A stretch of DNA of 64,000 nucleotides from a bacterium (GTDB taxonomy: Bacteria > Zhuqueibacterota > Zhuqueibacteria > Zhuqueibacterales > Geothermadaptataceae), in the NCBI GenBank assembly GCA_024275575.1, contig JAJRYV010000075.1:1-64000 (forward strand), written 5' to 3'. The stretch's first letter is position 1. Each line of letters opens with the position of its first letter. The notes beneath the pieces are model-generated. The model was given only the letters and a program-made list of their open reading frames with translations. It had not been told where the DNA came from and made no database searches. The position numbers were made by a program, and so were the translations under genes. Below, piece by piece: positions 19,419-28,288 of the stretch.

Positions 19419-19681
19419 TTTATCGATCCATGATTAACATACTCTAAAAGTTGCGCAGGGAAGCGTTATTATTTTCAAAATTGAACAGGCAATTAAAATG
19501 CCAAATAAATTAGGTGTTATGGCACATGAAAAAAAGCTGAAATAATTCCGGATCGTTGCTCAAACCGGATGGTGATTTTACTATTTTCAGAATGTTATAA
19601 ATCGACTGGGGAATCTCGGTAGTTGCTATTTCGAAATTCAGAGACAAACTGGTTACAGTCTCGTATTTTCCTGTCTGATCT

Positions 19682-21151
19682 TTATTTTAATAAAAACCTA
19701 AAAATAATCGGGGCGAGGAAATAGACCAGGGCAGTTACGAGAAAGATAAAAAGGATATTCAGCGAGATGCCGGCACGCATCATCTGGTTGATGGAAAATT
19801 TACCCCCGGCGTAAACGATGGCATTGGGAGGTGTTGCTACCGGCAACATGAAAGCGCAACTGGCCGAAATAGCGGCAGGTATGGCAAGGAGTAGTGGGTT
19901 TTGCTGCAGGCCAATGGCGACTGAGGCCATGATCGGTAAAAATGCAGCGGTTGTTGCCGTGTTGCTGGTGAGTTCCGTTAAAAAAATGATCACCGTTGTG
20001 ACGAGAAGAATAAACAGAATGATGGGTAAAAAATGGAGAAATTGCAACTGATTGCCAATCCAGTCGGCAAGCCCGGTTTCTTTGATAGCGCCGGCGAGAG
20101 ACAAACCACCGCCGAAAAGAATCAGAACACCCCAGGGCAGATCGCGCATGCTCGACCATTGCAGTAAAAATCTGTTTTGTTTCAGGTTTACCGGAATGAC
20201 AAAGAGCACGATTGCGCCCGCCATTGCGATGCCGGTATCGGAAACAAGCGGCAAAACATGATTAATCGCCGGACGGCTGATCCAGGCCAGGGCGACAAGC
20301 GAAAACACAAGGGCAATAATTTTTTCTTCCCGTGCGATCGGGCCAAGTTTTTCCAGCTCCTCGTCGATAACGGTCTGGCCGACTCCGAGATCGGTGATTT
20401 CAATTTTGAAAACAAATTTTGTTAACAAGACAAAAACCAGCGGCAGACCGAGGAGAACCACCGGCACGCCGATCAGCATCCATTGACCAAAGCCGATTTG
20501 CATGTTGTATGATTCGTTCATGAAGCCGGCGAGCAATGCGTTCGGTGGTGTGCCGATCAGCGTGCCGATACCACCGATGCTGCAGGCATAAGCAATGCCG
20601 AGTAACAAAGCAACGGCAAAATTATCGAAATTCTTGCTGCTCTGAGAATTACTACGACTTGCCGTGAGTTCGATTACCGGCAATGCGATCGGTAACATCA
20701 TCATCGCTGTGGCTGTATTGCTCACCCACATGCTCAAAAAGCCAGCAGCAATCATAAATCCCGCAATAATCTGTCGCGGACTTGTACCGATTTTACGGAT
20801 GATGAACAAAGCGATACGTTTATGCAGATTCCATTCCCGCATGGCCAGGGCCAGAATAAATCCGCCAAGAAACAGGTAAATCAACGGGTGGGCATAGGGT
20901 TGCGTGGCGGCTTTAATCGATCGCACACCGAAAAGCGGCAGCAAAACGATGGGTAAAATAGCGGTAACCGGAATGGGGATGGGTTCTGTCATCCACCAGA
21001 TTGCCATAAATATGGCGATTGCCGCAGTGCGCCACGCTTCCGGGCTCATGCCTTGTGGTGTCGGCAAAATCAGCAGGATGATGAATACGAGAGGGCCGGC
21101 TGCCAGGCCGGCTGTTTTACGATTGCCGAATATCGTTTTACTTTTTCCCAT
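19682..21151 (-). CDS. DASS/SLC13-family sodium:anion (dicarboxylate/sulfate) symporter
   Basis: MWVSNTATAMMMLPIALPVI, TELTSNTATTAAFLPIM duplicated SNT motifs. Confidence 0.93.
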   Translation of the reverse strand: MGKSKTIFGNRKTAGLAAGPLVFIILLILPTPQGMSPEAWRTAAIAIFMAIWWMTEPIPIPVTAILPIVLLPLFGVRSIKAATQPYAHPLIYLFLGGFILALAMREWNLHKRIALFIIRKIGTSPRQIIAGFMIAAGFLSMWVSNTATAMMMLPIALPVIELTASRSNSQSSKNFDNFAVALLLGIAYACSIGGIGTLIGTPPNALLAGFMNESYNMQIGFGQWMLIGVPVVLLGLPLVFVLLTKFVFKIEITDLGVGQTVIDEELEKLGPIAREEKIIALVFSLVALAWISRPAINHVLPLVSDTGIAMAGAIVLFVIPVNLKQNRFLLQWSSMRDLPWGVLILFGGGLSLAGAIKETGLADWIGNQLQFLHFLPIILFILLVTTVIIFLTELTSNTATTAAFLPIMASVAIGLQQNPLLLAIPAAISASCAFMLPVATPPNAIVYAGGKFSINQMMRAGISLNILFIFLVTALVYFLAPIIFRFLLK

Positions 21152-21465
21152 TTTATCCTTCTTCCAGTTGTTGCTGCAAAAAGCTTCTGCGCGTATTGCT
21201 GCGCGGGCACATAACTCGATTTAAATAATAATTGTAAATACTGAAGATTGCAAGATGGAAATGATAAACCTGTTAATTGTCAGTTCACCCCACAAGTCGT
21301 TGCCAGCAACGTATGATTTTCCGGCACTGCATTTGCCAGAAACACTGTTCTTTTTACTGTGATGGGTCGATATCCAGCATTAAATCCATCAAACCGGCAT
21401 ATCGATTACACATCCGAAAGTAAAAATTGTAAGCAAGCATCTCATTTTTAAAAAGGCGGGGAAAG

Positions 21466-24009
21466 ATGATTCCCAAAAAGATACAAAAGGCATTGATTAT
21501 TTTTTTATGGCTTTGCACGGGCAGCATCAATGGCGGCACGACGATAACAATGTTCAAAGCTGATTTGCAACGCACGGGATACACTGACGCATGGATACCA
21601 ACGAGCAACGTGCATGAAAAATGGCAGGTGAAAATCGTTGAGCCGGGCGAGGAAAATCATGGTGAAACTTTGGGCACCTCACAGGTTATCGTCGCCAATA
21701 ATGTGGTTTATGTACGCTGGATCGATCGCGTTTATGCTTTTAATAAGAGCGACGGCAGCGCCTATTGGCCTGCACACTATCAGAACACAGCTCTCGCCGC
21801 CGGAGATTTGGGATTAACCTATGCGGACGGCATGCTCTTTTTGCCCGGCGCCAACGGCAAATTGATCGCCATCAGCGCTGTTGACAAATCGGAAATCTGG
21901 CAATACTCAGGTTCCGGTGGTGGTAAATCGTGGAGCGCCATCGTCGAGGGTGAAAACCTTTTTTATGTTGCGGGCAAAAGCCTGTTCTGTTTGGATAAAT
22001 CTACCGGGCAAAAAAAATGGGTCTACTCAAACGATCAAACCGGCGTGTTGGCACATGTGGCAAAACAGGGCAATACGCTGGTCTATCCAACCGCTGCTTC
22101 CTATGTCGAATCCAATCCCGTCGCCACAACGCTGGTTGCTGTCGATGCAAATAGCGGCAAGCTCCTGTGGCAAAAAAATGCTGTTGATATTCGCATGACC
22201 ATCGCTCTTGCCGGCAACTACGTGCTCACCGGCACCCTCGGGCAGACACATGCTTACAACCTTGCCGACGGCAGTCCGGCGTGGTCCAGCTTCGGCTCGC
22301 GCAAAATTGAACCCAATCAGGGGGGGGGCGGCATTGCTGTTTCAGCGCAGGATCAGATTTACGTTGCCTTGAGCGACGGTGTGAAAGAAGAGCGTGGCGG
22401 CGCTTACGGTTTTTCGACAAATAATGAAATCTGGTGGGCGACATTCAGCCGGGAATTTATGACGAAATACGGCAACCGCACCGACCCCTGGGCCTGTGCA
22501 CCGGTGATCGGCAAAACCGCTGATAAAAAACTGGTCTGCGGCATCGATAAATACGGCGCGCTGATTTTCAATAACCTGGAAACCGGCAATACCGTCCTCG
22601 AATATCATTTTTACCGTGGCGATCAGGAAAGGATTTCACGTTATGGTTATAAAACCTATTGCTCCCCCGCCCTCGTCGATGGTGAAATTTTCATCGCTCT
22701 TGGTGACGGAAAAGTATACTGTCTTGCCGGTGATATCCAAAAATCCAGCTTGTCGGGCTCAGGAACCTGGACAAAGCAGCCCATACCGCAAGGCATGGAA
22801 ACCCTCTTCGATGTGAGTTTTACAAACGTTAAAAATGGTTTGGCCTCGGCAAAAGGCAGGGTTTTGCGCACAACTGACGGCGGTGTTTCGTGGAGCGAAG
22901 TGAAAACCAGCGGCATGAAGAACTGGATTTACGGCCTGACTCACAAACCCGGTGGGAGCGCCGTAGCCGTTGGACAATACGGCGCATTTCTCAACAGCAG
23001 CAGCGGGATTTCGTGGAATGCCGGGGCGACTAACGCAGAAAAACATGCAGGCCGTGCTATCTTTTTCCTCGATGACGATTTCGGCTGGTTTGTCGGCCAT
23101 AATGGCTATATTTTCAAATCGGAAAATGGCGGTGCGAGCTGGCAAAAAATCCAGGGTACCGGTGATGATAATGACCTGGTATTTGCGATGGATTACGAAG
23201 ACATCGCTTTTGCCGGTAGCCAAACCGGTCTTGCAGTCGGTATGCGCGGCTTAATTTCCCGCTCGGAAAACGGTGGCAATACGTGGAAGACTATTGATGC
23301 CGGTTGGGCTGTCAGTGAAACAAATGACGATTTTTTCGCTGTCGATTTCGCCGATCAGAATACGGCTGTGGCCGTCGGTGCGCTAGGCCTTATTCGCAAA
23401 AGCACGGACACAGGAAAAACATGGCGCACGATCAATTCTCCGGTTTCATTTACTTTGTATGATATTGAATTTATCGATACTAAACAGGCTTATATCGCCG
23501 GGACGTTCGGTACAATTTTGTTCACTACTGATGGCGGAGAAACCTGGAATATCCAGCCAACCGGCACGGTAGACCCGTTTTTTCGTCTCGCTTTTACCGA
23601 CGCTTCCCATGGCTGGGCGGTGGGCGCCGTAGGCGCTGAAGGTTTTATCATGCGGACCTCCCAATCCGGACAAACAGCGGTGGGTGAGCTGCTGCTGCCG
23701 GATAAACAGGAATACCATCTTTCAAATGCTTACCCAAACCCATTTTCACTACGGACGCCGGGCAATGCTGTAAAACAAATTCAGATCGAATTTGAATTAC
23801 CGCAGCCGACAGAAGTCAGGATTGCGGTTTTTAATATTTTAGGGCAACGAATCAGGACACTTTTACATGGGCAGAGAACAAATGGCTCACATAAGATTTT
23901 CTGGGATGGCCGCGATGATCAACTGCAATTGGTGAGTCCGGGGATTTATTTTTTTCAAATGGCTGTGGGCAATGCAACACGGGTACAACGTGTTTTACTG
24001 CTCGATTAA
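21466..24009 (+). CDS. Secreted PQQ-like beta-propeller / Ycf48-BNR-like protein with T9SS type A sorting domain
   Basis: Signal peptide; PQQ-like repeats (VYAFNKSDGSAYW, LFCLDKSTGQKKWVY); repeated SxDGGxTW (ENGGASWQK, ENGGNTWKT, TDGGETWNI); C-terminal LSNAYPNPF...VFNILGQRIRTL...SPGIYFFQM. Confidence 0.88.
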   Translation: MIPKKIQKALIIFLWLCTGSINGGTTITMFKADLQRTGYTDAWIPTSNVHEKWQVKIVEPGEENHGETLGTSQVIVANNVVYVRWIDRVYAFNKSDGSAYWPAHYQNTALAAGDLGLTYADGMLFLPGANGKLIAISAVDKSEIWQYSGSGGGKSWSAIVEGENLFYVAGKSLFCLDKSTGQKKWVYSNDQTGVLAHVAKQGNTLVYPTAASYVESNPVATTLVAVDANSGKLLWQKNAVDIRMTIALAGNYVLTGTLGQTHAYNLADGSPAWSSFGSRKIEPNQGGGGIAVSAQDQIYVALSDGVKEERGGAYGFSTNNEIWWATFSREFMTKYGNRTDPWACAPVIGKTADKKLVCGIDKYGALIFNNLETGNTVLEYHFYRGDQERISRYGYKTYCSPALVDGEIFIALGDGKVYCLAGDIQKSSLSGSGTWTKQPIPQGMETLFDVSFTNVKNGLASAKGRVLRTTDGGVSWSEVKTSGMKNWIYGLTHKPGGSAVAVGQYGAFLNSSSGISWNAGATNAEKHAGRAIFFLDDDFGWFVGHNGYIFKSENGGASWQKIQGTGDDNDLVFAMDYEDIAFAGSQTGLAVGMRGLISRSENGGNTWKTIDAGWAVSETNDDFFAVDFADQNTAVAVGALGLIRKSTDTGKTWRTINSPVSFTLYDIEFIDTKQAYIAGTFGTILFTTDGGETWNIQPTGTVDPFFRLAFTDASHGWAVGAVGAEGFIMRTSQSGQTAVGELLLPDKQEYHLSNAYPNPFSLRTPGNAVKQIQIEFELPQPTEVRIAVFNILGQRIRTLLHGQRTNGSHKIFWDGRDDQLQLVSPGIYFFQMAVGNATRVQRVLLLD

Positions 24010-24034
24010 AAAGCATTTTATCTGTTGAAGCGCA

Positions 24035-24079
24035 GAGCGGGATGGACGTTAGATTTTTGTTCATCTCGCTCTTTTTTTT
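24035..24079 (+). terminator. Rho-independent terminator
   Basis: GAGCGGGATG...CATCTCGCTC stem followed by T8, 26 bp after stop of the upstream CDS. Confidence 0.65.
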
Positions 24080-24106
24080 GGGGGAAACAATATCGCAGAA
24101 TTAAAT

Positions 24107-24589
24107 TCAGCGAAAGAGGTGTCTTGCCAGTTCATAAGCGGCGATGCCAAAAGCCACACTCACGTTGAGGCTCACTTTTTCACCACGCATCGGCAAATCC
24201 CGGACTTCATCGCAGGAGTCTAAAATTTCATCATCGAGACCGTAAAACTCATTACCGATGACCAACGCCGTTTTCTTCCCCGGCATAAAATCCGCCAGTG
24301 GTTCGCTGCTTTCGTTGCATTCGAGGGCAATAATTCGATAGCCGTGCCGGCGCAATTCCGCAATGACCTGCAGCGTATTTTCTTCATATTTCCAGGGTAC
24401 GGATTCTTCGGCGCCGAGCGCGGATTTACGAATTTCCGCCCGTGGTGGCCGCGCGGTGATACCGCACAAAATCAGCCCCCCAAATCCGGCACCATCAGCC
24501 GCGCGAAAAATAGCACCAACATTATGCAGGCTGCGAATATTATCAACGACACCGACGAGCGGCGGGTTTTTTGTCGGCCAGGATTTCAC
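24107..24589 (-). CDS. SpoU/TrmH-family RNA 2'-O-methyltransferase
   Basis: VVDNIRSLHNVGAIFRAADGAGF, ALVIGNEFYGLDDEIL, LPMRGEKVSLNVSVAFGIAAYEL motifs. Confidence 0.93.
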   Translation of the reverse strand: MKSWPTKNPPLVGVVDNIRSLHNVGAIFRAADGAGFGGLILCGITARPPRAEIRKSALGAEESVPWKYEENTLQVIAELRRHGYRIIALECNESSEPLADFMPGKKTALVIGNEFYGLDDEILDSCDEVRDLPMRGEKVSLNVSVAFGIAAYELARHLFR

Positions 24590-24677
24590 TTTTTATCTCG
24601 AAATGACAATGTGAAAGTTGGGGTGTAGGAGATAATTGATTTGTCTTTCTGTTTTCTACCATCAACTATTTAATAAT

Positions 24678-24884
24678 TCAGATTTCACTTGTTTGTTTTG
24701 GGATAGTTTTATTTATATCGTGTCCCTTCTTATCTGCACCGTCGTCAGTGCTATTCGAAGGATTCAGAGCACAGTCACAACAAAATGATTTATCCTGTTT
24801 GTTGAAAAGAGGATAGATCATTTTAATGAAAAAATAATAAACAGCCCATGCAAAAATCAGAAATGTGATAATTGTCTGTATCAT
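24678..24884 (-). CDS. Small FeoB-associated Cys-rich-like membrane protein
   Basis: N-terminal TM followed by CCDCAL cluster; immediately downstream of feoB. Confidence 0.6.
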   Translation of the reverse strand: MIQTIITFLIFAWAVYYFFIKMIYPLFNKQDKSFCCDCALNPSNSTDDGADKKGHDINKTIPKQTSEI

Positions 24885-24892
24885 AAAAACCT

Positions 24893-26902
24893 CTACGTAA
24901 AACCAAGAAGCGTTCCGAGTTGAAAGACGATAAATGACCCGCTATACGCCAGGATGAGCATGTAAAAGAAAAGCGCGACCGGCCACCGCCAGGTATTTGT
25001 CTCGCGTCGAATGATGGCCAGAGTGGAGACGCACTGGCAGGCGAGCACAAAAAAGACCATCAGTGAAATTGCCGTCAGTGGCGTAAATACCGGTTTTCCG
25101 GTCTCGGGATTAATGTCCTGCTGCATCGCCTGTCGCAGACCGATCGAGGTCCCATCGGCATCCTGAATATTATAAAGGGTGCCGAGCGTGCTCACCATCA
25201 CCTCCCTTGCCGCAAACGAGGTGACCAGGCCGACACCGATTTTCCAGTCAAATCCCAATGGTTTTATAACCGGTTCAATAAAATGTCCGATCTGCCCGGC
25301 ATAGGATTGATCTATCCTGTGTGAGTTCGGGTGTTTTTCATCACGCGGATAAGTTGCAAGAAACCATAAAATAACGGTGATGGAAAGAATGATTTTACCG
25401 GCATTTTTTACAAAAGTGCGGCCGGCTTCATAAACACGTAAAAAAATAAAACGCCATACCGGTATTCGGTAAGGCGGCAATTCCATGATGAAATTCGAGA
25501 TCTGTCCTTTTACAACAAATTTCCCCAAAATCATGGCAGAGAAAATGCTGATGACCACACCGAGCATGTACAGGCATAAAAGTGTAAAGGCCGGCAGGTA
25601 AAAAATTCCGCCAAACCAGATCGGTGGAATAAACGCGCCGATCATCAGGGTGTAAACCGGCAACCGGGCACTACAGCTCATAAACGGCGCCACGAGTATG
25701 GTGATCAGGCGGTCGCGGGTATTGTGAATAGTTCTCGCCGCCATAATTCCCGGAATAGCACAGGCGAACGAACTCAGCAAAGGAATCACCGACTGACCGC
25801 TCAGCCCGATGCGTGCCATTGCCCGATCTAAAATAAAAGCCACTCGCGACAGGTAACCACTGTCTTCAAGCACGGAAACAAACAGAAAGAGTAGCATGAT
25901 CTGAGGCAGAAAAACCAGCACTGCTCCCACGCCGGCGATAACGCCGTCAACCAGTAAATCTCGTAACATACCCACTGCCATGTTTTGCCGCACCAGTTCA
26001 CCCAATCCTGTGATCATATTTTCAATCCAGATCATCGGGAGCTCTGACCATGAGTAAACCGTCTGAAATATTGCACTCAAAACCACAAACATGATGACCG
26101 GACCGAGAAATCTATGGGTCAGAAACCGGTCGATCTTGTCGTTGAGAGAACTTTTCGTCGAAGCAGGATAGCTGATAATCAGGTTGACGATTTTATCGAT
26201 GGCTGCGTAACGAGCCTGAATTGCGAGTTGTTCCTGTGGTTTATCACTCTCCGAATTATTTTCGTTTATCGACCGGGCGAGAGGGGTGAGTACGTCATTT
26301 GCCGTTGTTTCATGGATAGGAATAAGGGGACGGCCGGGTTTAATTTCCTTTTTCGCCAGTTGAACCAGAGCATCGCGCAATTCAGCAATTCCGATATCAT
26401 TTTTGGCAACCGCCGGAATGACGGGAATATTCAGCGTTTCCACCAGCAAATCGATGTCGATTTTTATCCCTTCTTTGTGGGCGACATCCATCATATTGAG
26501 CACTAAAATTGTCGGAAGGCCTGTTTCGATAACCTGACTGCATAAATAAAGACCGCGCCCCAGATTGGTCGCATCAGCAGCAACGATGATAACATCGAGC
26601 GCCGGTTCGTGCTCAGATTTGCCCAGGATGATATCGGCTGCTATTTTTTCATCGAGGGAACGGGAGGTGAGGCTATATAAACCCGGGAGGTCCATTAACC
26701 GATAAACAGTGCCGGCGGTATCGATCAATTTCCCGGATTTGCGTTCCACGGTCACACCGGGATAGTTGGCGACTTTCTGATGTAGTCCGGTAAGCGCATT
26801 AAAAAGCGTGGTTTTCCCGCAGTTGGGATTTCCCACAAGAGCGGCGTTCAGTATTTTTTTTTCAGTATTGGCATGCTGTCTTTTATCAAATACTACGGCC
26901 AT
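24893..26902 (-). CDS. feoB: Ferrous iron transport protein B
   Basis: ALVGNPNCGKTTLFNALTG G1, VDLPGLYSL-like G3 (MDLPGLYSL), NMMD G4; FeoB TM domain (SCSARLPVYTLM, GFDWKIGVGLVTSFAAREVMVSTLGTLY). Confidence 0.97.
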   Translation of the reverse strand: MAVVFDKRQHANTEKKILNAALVGNPNCGKTTLFNALTGLHQKVANYPGVTVERKSGKLIDTAGTVYRLMDLPGLYSLTSRSLDEKIAADIILGKSEHEPALDVIIVAADATNLGRGLYLCSQVIETGLPTILVLNMMDVAHKEGIKIDIDLLVETLNIPVIPAVAKNDIGIAELRDALVQLAKKEIKPGRPLIPIHETTANDVLTPLARSINENNSESDKPQEQLAIQARYAAIDKIVNLIISYPASTKSSLNDKIDRFLTHRFLGPVIMFVVLSAIFQTVYSWSELPMIWIENMITGLGELVRQNMAVGMLRDLLVDGVIAGVGAVLVFLPQIMLLFLFVSVLEDSGYLSRVAFILDRAMARIGLSGQSVIPLLSSFACAIPGIMAARTIHNTRDRLITILVAPFMSCSARLPVYTLMIGAFIPPIWFGGIFYLPAFTLLCLYMLGVVISIFSAMILGKFVVKGQISNFIMELPPYRIPVWRFIFLRVYEAGRTFVKNAGKIILSITVILWFLATYPRDEKHPNSHRIDQSYAGQIGHFIEPVIKPLGFDWKIGVGLVTSFAAREVMVSTLGTLYNIQDADGTSIGLRQAMQQDINPETGKPVFTPLTAISLMVFFVLACQCVSTLAIIRRETNTWRWPVALFFYMLILAYSGSFIVFQLGTLLGFT

Positions 26903-26907
26903 AAAAT

Positions 26908-27144
26908 CTAACTCGTGGAAACAGGTTCGGAAAGCAAAATTCGCCTGGCGAGGTTGCGGCGAAGCGAGAGATCGTAGCCGCGCAAACGAATTTGAATCGG
27001 GTCACCAAAAGGTGCGTTTTTGATAAATTTTATTCTGCTGCCGACGATTAATCCCATTTCAAGAAGGCGAATTTCATCTTCTATTTCATTTGCATAGCCA
27101 CAGATCACGGCTTCGTCTCCGGGGTTGAGATCATCCAGTGTCAT
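26908..27144 (-). CDS. feoA: Ferrous iron transport protein A
   Basis: 78 aa SH3-like FeoA; LLEMGLIVGSRIKFIKNAPFGDPIQIRLRGYDLSLRRNLARRI. Confidence 0.93.
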   Translation of the reverse strand: MTLDDLNPGDEAVICGYANEIEDEIRLLEMGLIVGSRIKFIKNAPFGDPIQIRLRGYDLSLRRNLARRILLSEPVSTS

Positions 27145-27206
27145 CTTGTTTCCTCATTTTCAATGATCGGTTCAGAATACATTGAGGTGCGATCCGGTTT
27201 ATATTT

Positions 27207-27746
27207 TCATTTAAAAATATTGCCAATTAGTTTCTTATCGGCTAAAAGGCAGTCGATTTCACAAATTTCACAGCTTTCAGTTTCATCACACCGCATGCGA
27301 AAGCCGGCAAATTCTTCGAGCAAATTTTTCGATTTTTTTGGATCATTCAGAAGAAAATTCATGAACGAGAGCAATTTTTCTCCGGTTTTCGTGCTGATGA
27401 GATGTTCAATTTTGCAGGCATCGATGTTCGCTGTTTCTTCCGGCACGTTTAAAATATCTTTGAAAAACTTGGTCAAGACCCGCCGCTTCAGGTGAATCAC
27501 CTGAGTGATCGACAATCCTGTTTCGGAAAGTTTGAGAAATTTATTCTCATCTTCCATCACCAGACCACGCTCCTTCAGTGTTTTCAAGGTAATCGAAGCG
27601 CTGCCGCGGGTAATTTTGAGTTTTCGGGCGACATCGGTAACGCGGGCATAACCATTTTGCACCAAAAGGTCACTGATGGCTGTTAAATGGTGGGCAGCGG
27701 AATGCGTGATAATGTTTTGCTCAAATTCTTTCCAAACGTCTTGCAT
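27207..27746 (-). CDS. DtxR/MntR-family metal-dependent transcriptional regulator with Cys-rich C-terminus
   Basis: wHTH 'VTDVARKLKITRGSASITLKTLKERGLV', dimerisation/metal domain 'IDACKIEHLIS'; upstream of feoAB. Confidence 0.88.
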   Translation of the reverse strand: MQDVWKEFEQNIITHSAAHHLTAISDLLVQNGYARVTDVARKLKITRGSASITLKTLKERGLVMEDENKFLKLSETGLSITQVIHLKRRVLTKFFKDILNVPEETANIDACKIEHLISTKTGEKLLSFMNFLLNDPKKSKNLLEEFAGFRMRCDETESCEICEIDCLLADKKLIGNIFK

Positions 27747-27797
27747 GATTATTCCGGTTTTGTTATGGCACGCATATATTAACCTGATTAACTTTTG

Positions 27798-27812
27798 TTT
27801 AGGTTGCCAAAC
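27798..27812. promoter_or_regulatory. Candidate DtxR/MntR-like operator half-site upstream of regulator/feo operon
   Basis: TTTAGGTTGCCAAAC about 50 bp upstream of the regulator start; resembles one half of the DtxR/MntR consensus TTAGGTTAGCC; AACCT inverted copy at 27781. Confidence 0.25.
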
Positions 27813-28023
27813 ACATGGATTGTACGCAATATTTTACTGTTTGTCAATATTAAGTTTTTAATTCAGCGCTTTGCTCCGCAATACCAGTGAAATACCCTTT
27901 GAAAAATGGTATTTAGCCTGAATAACTCTCACCCGCAGTCGCAAAACACGAAAAAAATTTCAACACTAAGAAAGCAAAACTTTGCGCACTCTGCGGCTTT
28001 GCTTGATTAAAAAAAAATCAAAC

Positions 28024-28067
28024 CACGAATTCAACAAATTGATTGTATTTAATTTGTGAAATTCGTG
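28024..28067. repeat. Imperfect inverted repeat (CACGAATTcAACAAATT ... AATTTGTGAAATTCGTG)
   Basis: Near-complementary ~17 bp arms visible in the intergenic region. Confidence 0.6.
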
Positions 28068-28288
28068 TAATTTCGCGATTTTGGCTTTCTGCCTGAAAAC
28101 GGCAGAAAATAATTTGTTTAATATTCGTTTCTTTAACCCGCTGTGCTCAAACAGAAGAAAGTCAATATATTATTACCTCATTTTTCCTCAGATAGCCAAT
28201 CAAGATGTGGGACCAGGGGCTAATCAATTAAAAATAGCCTGAAATGATTCAGATATGGGATAACTTCTCTCAAAATGAAAACATGAGC

